NCBI RefSeq assembly: GCF_001542855.1
Contig: NZ_LNBY01000018.1
Span: 248,001 to 312,000 of the forward strand
Direction of reading: 5' to 3'
Length of the DNA: 64,000 nt
DNA from: Erythrobacter sp. AP23
Lineage (GTDB): Bacteria; Pseudomonadota; Alphaproteobacteria; Sphingomonadales; Sphingomonadaceae
Positions 54,242 to 62,115 of this stretch are shown here, piece after piece. The notes under the pieces are model-generated. The model did no database searches. It was not told where the DNA came from and saw nothing but the letters and a program-made list of their open reading frames with translations. Position 1 is the stretch's first letter. Each line of letters starts with the position of its first letter. A program made the translations under genes and the position numbers.

Positions 54242-55750
54242 TCAATTAGAAGCTTCCAACAGACCGCTCCCTTCTTTGTCGGCTATCTCGAACAGCTTTG
54301 ACAGTGTTCGCTCTGTGTCACTGGCTGGGGCACCACAGAGGACACCAACCGCACGATGGGTCTCCAAGACCCATTTTCGCGGCTCTAACATTACCTTTTG
54401 TCCTTCTATGAGCCTGTTCGCGGTGGCGATTTCGAGCAATTGACGCTCTTCCATTCGATTGGCCAATTCACGGCTAGTTTGAAGGCTTTTCAGGCGTTCG
54501 CACATTCTTCGGAAGCGTTCGGCTTTTTTGGCTGGCGTCACCTTATTTGCCATGCTGTCTCGGAGCTGCGCTTCTTCAAGCGCCAGACGGCGCATGCGCC
54601 GCTCGTATTCTGGCTTCTCGATGAGACGGTCCAACAATGCGTCGGTCAGGCGGTCCTTGCGCTCGACCAGCTTGACCAGTTCCAGCTGAGATGCCTTCTG
54701 ACCATCCTGGTCGGGTTCGGATGCCGCCCATTTTCCAACGATCTCTCCCGCTCGCCTTATTTGCTCGTCGGAAAGCTCGAAGGGCTGGAGACATTTAAAC
54801 AACGCACCTGAAAGGCCATCTTCACGAACGCATTTGGTGAGGCATTGCGGCGTTCGGCAGCGATAATAGCAGTGGCCCCGTTGCAGCTCAGGCACCATTG
54901 CCCCATTGCAGAATGCACAGCGAAACAGGCCGCGATAGAGATGGTTGTGTTTGGTCACCTTCGGGCGACAGCGGTTGGATTTGATTTCCTGCACCCGCTT
55001 GAACAGGGCGGGCGAGATGAGCTTCTCATGGCCGCCCTGGAATGTTTTGCCAGTTCGCTTGATATGAATGACGCCGCAGTAGAACGGATTAGCCAGCATC
55101 GTATCCAGCCCGGTCAGGGTGAGTGTTTTTCCATTGCGGCTTTGCAAGCCAAGGCGTTGCATCTCAGCAAGCAGGACGCGGAGTGAGAAATTCCCGCTGG
55201 CATAGAGTTCAAAAGCGTGGCGAACGAGCGGAGCGCGGACTGGATCAAATGTCTTGTACTGGCCCTTGCCGTTGTCGATGTAACCGATTGGAGCGCGGAA
55301 GGGATAAAACCCCTGCTTGAGCCGACCATTCAGCCCTTTGATGGTTTCCTCCCGCAGGTTGCGCACATAATCAGCAGCGATTACCGCCTGAATTTCCGCA
55401 GTGAGCCTGCCGCCGCGTGACTGCACATCGAGGCTGTCAATTGCGGTGTGAACGATCATGCCTTCGTCGATCAATTCGCCGATGCGAGCATATTCTGTAA
55501 GATTTCGCGTCAGGCGGTCGAGTTTGTGCACGATCAGGCCGTCAGCTTCGCGTTTCCGTAAGGCCTTGATCATCTGGTTGAAGATTGGTCGGCCCTGCTT
55601 GGCGGCAGTCTCCTTTTCCTCGAACCAATTGGTGATCGTGAGGTTATGGCGAGCAGCGAATGCTGTGATCGCCTCCTTCTGTGCTTCTAGGCTAACGCCC
55701 TCGCCTTGTTTGACGGTTGAGACACGAATGTACGCAAAGTAGTTTTTCAT
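54242..55750 (-). CDS. Large serine recombinase
   Basis: The 502-residue protein has an N-terminal resolvase domain (YFAYIRVSTVKQGEG with the catalytic Ser, LIVHKLDRLTRNLTEY, EEKETAAKQGRP), a recombinase domain (GFYPFRAPIGYIDNGKG), a zinc ribbon (FRCAFCNGAM...CYYRCRTPQC) and a C-terminal coiled coil. All parts are present, in contrast to the truncated copy at 36 kb. It can act as a site-specific integrase or excisionase. Its ATG overlaps the stop of a 49-residue gene (ATGA), so the two are coupled. It presumably mobilises the 54-60 kb module. Confidence 0.9.
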   Translation of the reverse strand: MKNYFAYIRVSTVKQGEGVSLEAQKEAITAFAARHNLTITNWFEEKETAAKQGRPIFNQMIKALRKREADGLIVHKLDRLTRNLTEYARIGELIDEGMIVHTAIDSLDVQSRGGRLTAEIQAVIAADYVRNLREETIKGLNGRLKQGFYPFRAPIGYIDNGKGQYKTFDPVRAPLVRHAFELYASGNFSLRVLLAEMQRLGLQSRNGKTLTLTGLDTMLANPFYCGVIHIKRTGKTFQGGHEKLISPALFKRVQEIKSNRCRPKVTKHNHLYRGLFRCAFCNGAMVPELQRGHCYYRCRTPQCLTKCVREDGLSGALFKCLQPFELSDEQIRRAGEIVGKWAASEPDQDGQKASQLELVKLVERKDRLTDALLDRLIEKPEYERRMRRLALEEAQLRDSMANKVTPAKKAERFRRMCERLKSLQTSRELANRMEERQLLEIATANRLIEGQKVMLEPRKWVLETHRAVGVLCGAPASDTERTLSKLFEIADKEGSGLLEASN

Positions 55751-55896
55751 GATTTTTCAGGGTTATGCCCCGAATCTATCATATCTGAACAATCCGTCGA
55801 ATCTTCAGGCCAGGGCCAGGTGCCTTCCCGAACATGCCGTTCGTAAATCCGACGGCACAACAACAGGTATTCCTCAAGATAATCTCGTTCATCCAT
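55747..55896 (-). CDS. Small acidic protein coupled to the serine recombinase
   Basis: From ATG 55896 the frame gives 49 residues (MDERDYLEEYLLLCRRIYER then HVREGTWPWPEDSTDCSD). It ends in ATGA overlap with the recombinase start. Residue composition is natural and the coupling supports translation. It could be a recombination directionality factor or simply a coupled leader gene. A ribosome-binding site is weak. Confidence 0.55.
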   Translation of the reverse strand: MDERDYLEEYLLLCRRIYERHVREGTWPWPEDSTDCSDMIDSGHNPEKS

Positions 55897-55952
55897 CTCT
55901 GAATCTTATCGGGCTGGGCGTGGCACGCGCTAGTCCGCCCGCAGTCGCAAAC

Positions 55953-57110
55953 TCACACATTCGTGGCAGGCGGTAGTGTTCGAAATGAGAATGGTTTGCG
56001 CTTGTGGCCATCGATCATGAGCTGCGCGAAGCCGCGATAATTCGGCAATTGTGCAAAGTAGTGTGGCTCGATGTCGCCAAACTGCCGTGCGATCAGTGGT
56101 GCATCTTGTGCCCCGATGCGCAGAGAGAGAATTGTGCCGGCGTTGCCGATAACTGCGTCCACAACCGCCCGATCAGCTTGAGACAGGTGCTGGTGGCTGG
56201 CGATGAAGCCAAGCCCATATTTGCGCGCTTCGGACAACAGGTCTGCGGCACTGGCGGTGGTGAAGGCATGAAACTCGTCGGCATAGAGAAAGAACGGTCT
56301 TCGCAGATCGGCAGGCGTGTCATGGCGGGTCATTGCCGCATTGAGCACGTTGGTCATAACCAGTCCGCCGACGACATTGGCGATGTCGGCACCAACCCGC
56401 CCTTTGGCGAGACTCACGAGAATAGTCTGCCCCTGATCCATCGCCTTTCGGAAACGGATAGGTCTAGCAGGCTCGCATAATGATGCGCGGACTTGGGGGT
56501 TCGCCAGGAAGGCGCCGACTTTGTTCGCGATCGGCGCGACGCCATCGATTGCGGTGAGGTAGTTCATGCGCGGAAATTCATGGCGCCAGAATGCTCGCAG
56601 CTGCGGATCGAAAAGCCTGGCAACGACGCCTTGCCGGTAGCTCTTGTCGATATAGAGACGCACGATGTCGGCCATGCTCGCCGATGGCTGATCGAGTAGG
56701 GCCAGGACCGCCTGCCTGAGGAGATGCTCCATGCGCGGGCCCCAGCTGTCCTGCCACTGCTTCTTCAAGGTCTCCACAAAGCCGGAGGCCACCAGCGGGC
56801 GCAGACTTTGCGGAACGCGGGAAATCGGATTGTAGCCATATGGGCAGTCGGGATCGCCGACGCGCCAATGGATCAGCGGCACCTTGATGATAGCAGCCAG
56901 CTCATCGGCAAGATCACCGTGCGGGTCAATCAGGCAGATGCCGTGGCCCAAATTAGCGTCCTGTATTGCCATATTGGCGAGTAGGGTCGATTTTCCGGTT
57001 CCAGTCTGGCCGATCACATATTGGTGATTGAGGCGATCGGTTAGGTTGATCCCGAAGCGGCACGGGCCGTGGCGGGTATCGGCCATGCCGAGTGTGATGG
57101 GTGAAGTCAT
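55953..57110 (-). CDS. HerA/TraG-type ATPase (T4SS DNA-transfer-like)
   Basis: In this 385-residue protein, Walker A (GQTGTGKSTLLANMA, residues 33-47), CLIDPHGDL, the Walker B region FFLYADEFHAFTT and GFIASHQHLSQ are clear. The family is the HerA/VirD4-like hexameric pump with a TraM-recognition-like C-terminal part (LPNYRGFAQLMIDG). It lacks N-terminal membrane segments, so it is a soluble motor rather than a full coupling protein. It sits between a serine recombinase and hairpin-rich DNA. A role in moving or segregating this module is inferred. Confidence 0.8.
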   Translation of the reverse strand: MTSPITLGMADTRHGPCRFGINLTDRLNHQYVIGQTGTGKSTLLANMAIQDANLGHGICLIDPHGDLADELAAIIKVPLIHWRVGDPDCPYGYNPISRVPQSLRPLVASGFVETLKKQWQDSWGPRMEHLLRQAVLALLDQPSASMADIVRLYIDKSYRQGVVARLFDPQLRAFWRHEFPRMNYLTAIDGVAPIANKVGAFLANPQVRASLCEPARPIRFRKAMDQGQTILVSLAKGRVGADIANVVGGLVMTNVLNAAMTRHDTPADLRRPFFLYADEFHAFTTASAADLLSEARKYGLGFIASHQHLSQADRAVVDAVIGNAGTILSLRIGAQDAPLIARQFGDIEPHYFAQLPNYRGFAQLMIDGHKRKPFSFRTLPPATNV

Positions 57111-57138
57111 ACGGGCATTTTGCGGGAGGCTGGCACAA

Positions 57139-57198
57139 GTCGGCTAGTACGCCTGCACACTATGCCATGTGGTGTGGTAAGCAGGCGGACTAGACGAC
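57139..57198. repeat. Long inverted repeat (hairpin 1)
   Basis: GTCG-g-CTAGT-a-CGCCTGC pairs with GCAGGCG-g-ACTAG-a-CGAC around a 24-base loop that itself contains ACAC/GTGT. The two mismatches are regularly placed. Confidence 0.7.
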
Positions 57199-57250
57199 CC
57201 GTCTTGGAGCGCGGTAGCCTTCCTGTCAGGGCCGTGACGCTGGTATTACC

Positions 57251-57327
57251 TCCGACGCTGTGTGTGGCACCAATCGGAAAGGTGACAACCTTTCCGAAGG
57301 AGCGTGCGCGCCTCACACAGCGTCGGA
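57251..57327. repeat. Long inverted repeat with nested stem-loop (hairpin 2)
   Basis: TCCGACGCTGTGTG and CACACAGCGTCGGA pair perfectly. CGGAAAGGT and ACCTTTCCG form an inner stem with a GACA loop. Additional outer pairing (GCTGG 57239-57243 / CCAGC 57340-57344) is possible. Confidence 0.75.
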
Positions 57328-57456
57328 AGTAGGCAGTGCCAGCAGAGCGGCTATTGCTTCCACGAATATGGGGATTGGGGCTTTGAGGCGTACTAGAGCG
57401 GCGAGCGCAAGCGCGCTACTCTGGGAAAGGACATTACAAGTTTAATCCAACCAATC

Positions 57457-57810
57457 ATGTTCACACAATTTGCGCATGATCTGTGCGCAGCCCGCCGTAA
57501 GGCAGGTCTGTCACAGCAAGATCTTTGTATATTGCTGGAGCTTGGCAGCAAGGACGTCGCAGCCCTTGAAACCGGTGCGATGCCGCCAACCATCGAGCAG
57601 ATGTGCAGGCTATCGATCATATACAATCGAAGCTTCACCCAAGTGTACCAAGGTATCATGCAATCAGCCCGCGAAGCGTTATTTCGCAATCTGCCGGATT
57701 TGCCGGAAACGGCGGAGAATGCAGGGTCAAATCTTAATCGAGATAGTACGCTGAAACGACTGGATAGGGAGCTGACCGCCGCCTTAACCCAGCACCATGC
57801 ACGGTCTTAG
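57457..57810 (+). CDS. XRE-family regulator
   Basis: The 117-residue protein has an N-terminal helix-turn-helix (LCAARRKAGLSQQDLCILLELGSKDVAALETG, core LSQQDL to LETG), then a helical tail (YNRSFTQVYQGIMQSAREAL). It overlaps the RuvC-like gene by 14 bases and probably regulates this two-gene operon and perhaps the divergent ATPase, whose shared upstream region holds two hairpins. Confidence 0.75.
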   Translation: MFTQFAHDLCAARRKAGLSQQDLCILLELGSKDVAALETGAMPPTIEQMCRLSIIYNRSFTQVYQGIMQSAREALFRNLPDLPETAENAGSNLNRDSTLKRLDRELTAALTQHHARS

Positions 57811-58273
57811 CTATCTGGCGTTCGCCGCCGGATACCGCAGGGTCAGTTTCGTGTTTATCGAGGACGGGCAGATTGCCACCTGGCAAACATCGAAACGGGC
57901 CGCAACAAGTCCTGACGAAGTGGCAGACTTCGCGCGCGAGTTCATCGACCTGCTGGTTCCGAATTTCATCGTCATGGAAGACGTTGCAGCGGGAACGCGA
58001 AAAGGCGCGCAGGCTCAAGCCCTCTTGGCGGCAATCAAGAGTGAGTCTGAGAATTCCAAAGCGTTGCTTTTGTCTCTCAAGCGGGAAAAGCTCTTTCGCA
58101 CCCGCTACGACGAGGCCGTCTATCTGGCGCGCCACCATCCGGAGTTTGCAGAGAAAATTCCGAAGCGTTCGTTCTGTGACCGCGAACCTTATCACATGGT
58201 ATTGTTCGAAGCCTTGGCGCTCGGCCACCATGCCATGCAAGGAGGGGCCATGCTCCCAGCGAGCAAAATGTAG
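57797..58273 (+). CDS. RuvC/RNase H-fold-like protein
   Basis: This 158-residue protein is of RuvC length. The predicted strand order resembles RuvC: LSYLAFAAGYRRVSFVFIED then a helix, NFIVMEDVAAGTRKGAQAQALLAAI (Glu61 at the position of the second RuvC acid) and DREPYHMVLFEALALGHHAM (Asp128, Glu130, His133). The first catalytic Asp of RuvC (GIDPG) is replaced by Ala/Gly here. It may be a non-cleaving DNA-junction binder or use other residues. Fold assignment is from pattern only. Being next to long hairpins makes a DNA-structure role attractive. Confidence 0.5.
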   Translation: MHGLSYLAFAAGYRRVSFVFIEDGQIATWQTSKRAATSPDEVADFAREFIDLLVPNFIVMEDVAAGTRKGAQAQALLAAIKSESENSKALLLSLKREKLFRTRYDEAVYLARHHPEFAEKIPKRSFCDREPYHMVLFEALALGHHAMQGGAMLPASKM

Positions 58274-58293
58274 TTCCTTCTGTTCTTAATCCA

Positions 58294-58319
58294 AGCAGCG
58301 CAACGAGGCGCTGCTTTTT
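58294..58319 (+). terminator. Terminator of the XRE/RuvC-like operon
   Basis: AGCAGCGC and GCGCTGCT pair around a 6-base loop and are followed by TTTTT, 20 bases past the stop. Confidence 0.85.
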
Positions 58320-58347
58320 CCTGCCTCCGGCCAGTGCCGGAGGCAGG
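58320..58347. repeat. 12-bp perfect hairpin between convergent genes
   Basis: CCTGCCTCCGGC and GCCGGAGGCAGG pair around CAGT, directly after the preceding terminator and 9 bases past the end of the second ParB-like gene. It lacks a T-run on the minus strand, so it may mainly stabilise 3' ends. Confidence 0.7.
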
Positions 58348-58355
58348 AAGCGGCA

Positions 58356-60077
58356 TCATGCGCCGTGCAAGAGAGGCGGCAACCAACCGTTCTCAGATAG
58401 TCGCCGGGCTACTTCTTCGGCAAGTTCGGGCTTCGCCAGCTTGTGGCAATTCTGGGCAGCGGCTTCATCGCATTCTTCGCGCAAGAGGTCGAGCAAGGAC
58501 GCCTTGGTCATGCGCGCAAAGAAAGCCTTGTCGGGCCGCCATTTGGCCGACATGTCGATGCCAAGACGCTGTAAGATATCGGCGGGCAGAGCGCTGCTGG
58601 GGTCGATCAAGACAGCAATCAAGCAAGCGAACAAATCCCGCTTCTTAGCCGCGTCCAACGATGCGAGTTGCTCGAGCACATTCTCGCGGTTCAACACTGC
58701 CAGACTCTTATCGGCCTCTTCCTCAACATCGATCATCGTGACTCCAGCGAGCAAGTTCTCATCCACCTGCACCGGTCTGACATTGGTGCGCAGCGCCAAA
58801 GGTGAATTGATGCCATAGGCGAGGCGATCCTCGATCAAAGCGGCAAGCATAAGATCGAAGGCAAATTCAGGACTGCTGGCCACGGCCTCTCGCACGACCA
58901 GCAATTTGATACGGTGCATGGCCTCGGCCAGCTTGCGGCTGAATCGCTCGGGTTTGCGATCGTCCGCCTTCTTGCTCCGCTTGGCCTTACGCAAACACAT
59001 GGGCTGAATGGTGAGCGCACCATTGTATCCAAGGAACATGATGACCTTTGCATCGGCCTTCTGCTCGTCGGTGTAGTAGCGACGGGCTTTCTCAATTCCG
59101 CCAAGTTCGTCGTCGATGGCGCGTAGCTCGGCATTGTTCCAAACCTCTGCTTCGGAGTCCGCCTCGGTGATGGCTTCCGCCTTGCCCTCCAGTTCCGAAA
59201 GTCGCGCACCTTCTGCCTCGGTCAGATCGCGCAAGCCTTGGGGCCGAATGTGATTGAGCGAATAGAAGTTGTCGGGCTGACGCTCGACGATCTCAACCTC
59301 CGGCCATCCGTCCGCCAGCCATTCCTCGCGCACGGCTTCTAATCGCTGTTGCACCAGTGACCACACCAGATCAGCAGTGTCGGCAAAGCCGCCCTCGTCA
59401 CCGCTGAACAGGTCGCGGGTGATCGTTCCACCTGCTTCGATGTATTGCGCCAAGGGCACAAGATCGAACAGCGCGCTGTCGGTGGCGATCTTGTCATCGG
59501 TGAGCGCGTTGCGCACCATGTGCGCACTGTTGCCGAATTCACCGAACAGGCGAAGCTGTCGTTCTTGATCGTCGGTCAGCGTGTAGGCCTTGGCCGCGTC
59601 CAGCCCGATGTCGTCCTTGGCCAGCGCAGCGCGAATATCAGGATGCAGGTCGGCCAGTGACAGGATGCGGTTCACATGGGCAGGAGTAACGCCAAAGCGC
59701 GCCGCGATGTCGTCACTGGCCAGCCCATCCGCTGCCAGCTTGCCATAGGCCTCGATGGCATCGGCAGGGTGCATGTCGTCGCGTGACTGGTTCTCGGCAA
59801 GCGAGAGTTCGACCGCTTCTTTCTTTGACCGGATCGAGACCGGCACCGCGAAATCATCCGGCAAACGGCCCTCCTTTTGGAGCAAGCGGATTGCCTCTAA
59901 CCGCCGCCCACCCGCTACCACGGCAAAGCCCTTTCCGTGTTTGTAGGCGACGAGGTTATGGATCACGCCATGCGCGGCGATGTCGTCGGCCAAGGCTTTG
60001 ATATGCTGGCGCTTCGACTTGCGAACATTGAGCGGTGACAGTTTCAAGTCTGCGGGGGCGATGGTGGTGATGGTCAT
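58356..60077 (-). CDS. Second ParB/Srx-domain protein
   Basis: Starting at MTITTIAPADLKLSPLNVRK (AAGGA upstream) gives 573 residues. The N-terminal ParB domain has SPLNVRKS, GGRRLEAIRLLQKEG and ELSLAENQSRDDMHPADAIEAYGKLA (key SLAENQSRDDMHPAD), then an HTH (DIAARFGVTPAHVNRILSLA). The long C-terminal part is acidic and alpha-helical. Architecture parallels the ParB-like protein at 37 kb, but the sequence is clearly diverged, so two elements each brought one. No ParA partner adjoins. Confidence 0.82.
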   Translation of the reverse strand: MTITTIAPADLKLSPLNVRKSKRQHIKALADDIAAHGVIHNLVAYKHGKGFAVVAGGRRLEAIRLLQKEGRLPDDFAVPVSIRSKKEAVELSLAENQSRDDMHPADAIEAYGKLAADGLASDDIAARFGVTPAHVNRILSLADLHPDIRAALAKDDIGLDAAKAYTLTDDQERQLRLFGEFGNSAHMVRNALTDDKIATDSALFDLVPLAQYIEAGGTITRDLFSGDEGGFADTADLVWSLVQQRLEAVREEWLADGWPEVEIVERQPDNFYSLNHIRPQGLRDLTEAEGARLSELEGKAEAITEADSEAEVWNNAELRAIDDELGGIEKARRYYTDEQKADAKVIMFLGYNGALTIQPMCLRKAKRSKKADDRKPERFSRKLAEAMHRIKLLVVREAVASSPEFAFDLMLAALIEDRLAYGINSPLALRTNVRPVQVDENLLAGVTMIDVEEEADKSLAVLNRENVLEQLASLDAAKKRDLFACLIAVLIDPSSALPADILQRLGIDMSAKWRPDKAFFARMTKASLLDLLREECDEAAAQNCHKLAKPELAEEVARRLSENGWLPPLLHGA

Positions 60078-60376
60078 GGGACAGGTCCTTTCCTTTATGC
60101 CCGGGGTGATGGCCAAAACGGCCATCGGCCCTGCCCTTCGGCGAGAACGGGATGGGGAAAGGAAAGCGTGAAATGCCTCGGGGTGGTGCGGACGCAGCCC
60201 GACGCAGTCGGGTGAGTCACGGCCCATGCATTTCATGCTTTGGAAAACGAAAGGGCAGCGCCCTTGGTGTTTTCCATCAAGCAAACAAAGGCGCGGCCAT
60301 GGTATCATGGCCGCACAGCTCACCTGCACGGCTCCGGCCGCACTTCTTGTTGCCGGATTTTGCAGGAGAGCATTTC
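60078..60376. other. Divergent intergenic region with several hairpins
   Basis: GATGGCC/GGCCATC (60108-60126) lies in the ParB-like leader. TGGAAAAC-ga-AAGGGC / GCCCTT-ggt-GTTTTCCA spans 60241-60276. GCGGCCATG/CATGGCCGC spans 60293-60314. The last two lie upstream of the DUF3768 gene. No protein-coding frame is convincing. Confidence 0.55.
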
Positions 60377-60709
60377 ATGGACAAGGAGAAGACCGAACTC
60401 ATCCGGCGCTTGAACGACCGCTTCCGTCGTTCTGGCCTCGGCGGCGACATTCTAATCACGCCTGGTATTCAATCACTGGGCGAAACGGCCATGCAAGCCA
60501 TAGCCGCTAGGGTGTCGGACTTCGATCAGTTCGATCACGACAATGACCCGCATGGCGAACACGACTTCGGTGCGTTCGACCAAGACGGTGAGCGGATCTT
60601 CTGGAAGATCGACTACTATGGACCGGACATGATGTCCGGTAGCGAAGACCCGTCAGATCCGGACGCCACACGCCGCGTCCTCACCATCATGCTGGCTTCA
60701 GAATACTGA
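60377..60709 (+). CDS. DUF3768 protein
   Basis: The ATG at 60377 (AGGAG upstream) gives 110 residues. The family pattern is strong: GEHDFGAF, GERIFWKIDYYG, GSEDPSDPDATRRVLTIMLASEY. DUF3768 proteins are small, acidic and common on alphaproteobacterial plasmids and islands; their function is unknown. The longer frame upstream runs through hairpin DNA and is not natural. Confidence 0.85.
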   Translation: MDKEKTELIRRLNDRFRRSGLGGDILITPGIQSLGETAMQAIAARVSDFDQFDHDNDPHGEHDFGAFDQDGERIFWKIDYYGPDMMSGSEDPSDPDATRRVLTIMLASEY

Positions 60710-60720
60710 TGCCCAGCCCT

Positions 60721-62115
60721 TCATGGCACCGCCTCGGCGGTGTCTTTTTTCGTCGATGAGGAAGTCTTTCGGGCTTCCAAGATTCTCAGTACCCGTTCGT
60801 ATGTCGGACTGTCCAATCGGTAACCGCCGATAATGAGAAAGGCTACAAACACTAGTCCTGCGGGCAGCAGGGTCATTCCGAATTTTAATGCATCAAGCGT
60901 TGCCTGACCCTGCTGAGCGTTGGCTTGGTACCCTATCAGGTCGATGAAAACTCCCGCTAATGCCGCCGCGACACCATAGCTGGACTTCTGCACGAAGCTC
61001 ATCACCCCGAAAGTGAGCGATTCATCGCGGCGTCTGCAGCGCATCTCACCGTATTCAACCGTATCGGGGATTGCGGACCAGAATGTGAGATAGGCTGCTG
61101 CCGAACCGACAGATGATAGAGCGGCGATGGCCACCACTACCGGGATGGTTTCGCGCTGGTTGGCATACAACAAGAGCGATGCTGTGATCGAAACAAGTGC
61201 GCCAGCGCGCCAAACGAAGCGCTTCGAGGTCTTGCTCGTCACATAAGCCCATAACGGAGCTGAAAAGAGGATGACAATCGAGTTTGCCGCAAATACAAGA
61301 CCAACAGCGGTTTCGTCGCCAAGAGTGTACTTGAAGTAATAGACGAGCAGCTTGCTGACCAGAACACCGCCCAGCGTTGCGAATATCGTCGCTCCCAGAA
61401 TGACCAGGAATGGCTTGTTGCGGCCAAGGCTCGAAAACGCTCCCCAAAAGTCGGGCCTCGAAGTGCCAATCGCTGGCATCTCCCCTTCACGCACGCTTGC
61501 GAAAAGGATGAGGAACACCGGAAGCGAGATTCCGGCAAAGAGGCTCATTGTAACAACAAATCCGAACGGTTCGTCACCATCGCCAAAGTGGCCAACCAGC
61601 TTGAGAGTTGAGTAGGCGACAAAAGACGTCCCGATGGTTGCAAGGGCAATGCGCCACGCGGCGAGCTCATTCCTAATCTCGGTGGATCGAGTAATCCTGG
61701 CAGACAGGGCACTGTATGGGATGTTCACGACGGTGTAGGCGGTCCGGAAGACCATGTGGGATGCGAGCGCGAAGACGACCAACGCAGCACCCTCCAGTCC
61801 GGGGTCGAGGAAAACGAGCACGAGCGACAATGCAAGAGGGACGGCTCCGAACAGGATGTATGGCCGATAGCTTCCCCAACGCGACCGTGTGCGCTGTGCC
61901 AAGATACCAATCACAGGATCGGTGACGGCGTCCCACAGCATGGCAACAAGGAAAATCAGACCCGCGACCTTGCCAGAAAGTCCCAGAACATCCGTATAGA
62001 AATAGAGGATATAGAAGCTAACGGTCGACCAGTAGAGATTGAACCCGAGGTCACCCAGACCGTAGGCTGCCCGTCGCCAGCGTGTTGGCTCTGCGGGGTC
62101 GGTCGGTCGGCTCAT
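60721..62115 (-). CDS. GPH/MelB-type sugar:cation symporter
   Basis: The 464-residue protein has 12 predicted membrane helices. Family landmarks: GDLGFNLYWSTVSFYILYFYTDVLG, DAVTDPVIGILAQRTRSRWGSYRPYILFG (key DAVTDP and RWGRYRP-like), PYSALSARIT and DTVEYGEMRCRRRDES. These define the glycoside-pentoside-hexuronide family of the major facilitator superfamily, which imports sugars or glycosides with Na+ or H+. The substrate cannot be told. Its start overlaps the end of the next upstream gene by 4 bases. Confidence 0.85.
   Translation of the reverse strand: MSRPTDPAEPTRWRRAAYGLGDLGFNLYWSTVSFYILYFYTDVLGLSGKVAGLIFLVAMLWDAVTDPVIGILAQRTRSRWGSYRPYILFGAVPLALSLVLVFLDPGLEGAALVVFALASHMVFRTAYTVVNIPYSALSARITRSTEIRNELAAWRIALATIGTSFVAYSTLKLVGHFGDGDEPFGFVVTMSLFAGISLPVFLILFASVREGEMPAIGTSRPDFWGAFSSLGRNKPFLVILGATIFATLGGVLVSKLLVYYFKYTLGDETAVGLVFAANSIVILFSAPLWAYVTSKTSKRFVWRAGALVSITASLLLYANQRETIPVVVAIAALSSVGSAAAYLTFWSAIPDTVEYGEMRCRRRDESLTFGVMSFVQKSSYGVAAALAGVFIDLIGYQANAQQGQATLDALKFGMTLLPAGLVFVAFLIIGGYRLDSPTYERVLRILEARKTSSSTKKDTAEAVP

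Larger units (their letters stand above)
57111..57456. other. Divergent intergenic region with two long imperfect hairpins
   Basis: The first hairpin pairs 57139-57156 with 57181-57198 (16 of 18 bp). The second pairs 57251-57264 with 57314-57327 (14 of 14) and encloses a perfect 9-bp stem-loop (57275-57283 / 57288-57296). No protein frame is convincing. It separates the leftward ATPase from the rightward XRE regulator. It could be a recombinase/origin site or a structured RNA. Confidence 0.6.

Noticed and set aside
55749..55976. 75-codon plus-strand frame between the serine recombinase and the ATPase
   Set aside because: It is antisense to the 49-residue gene that is translationally coupled to the recombinase.
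57139..57327. CRISPR or simple terminator explanation for the hairpins
   Set aside because: There is no repeat-spacer periodicity, the stems differ in sequence, and no T-run follows either stem.
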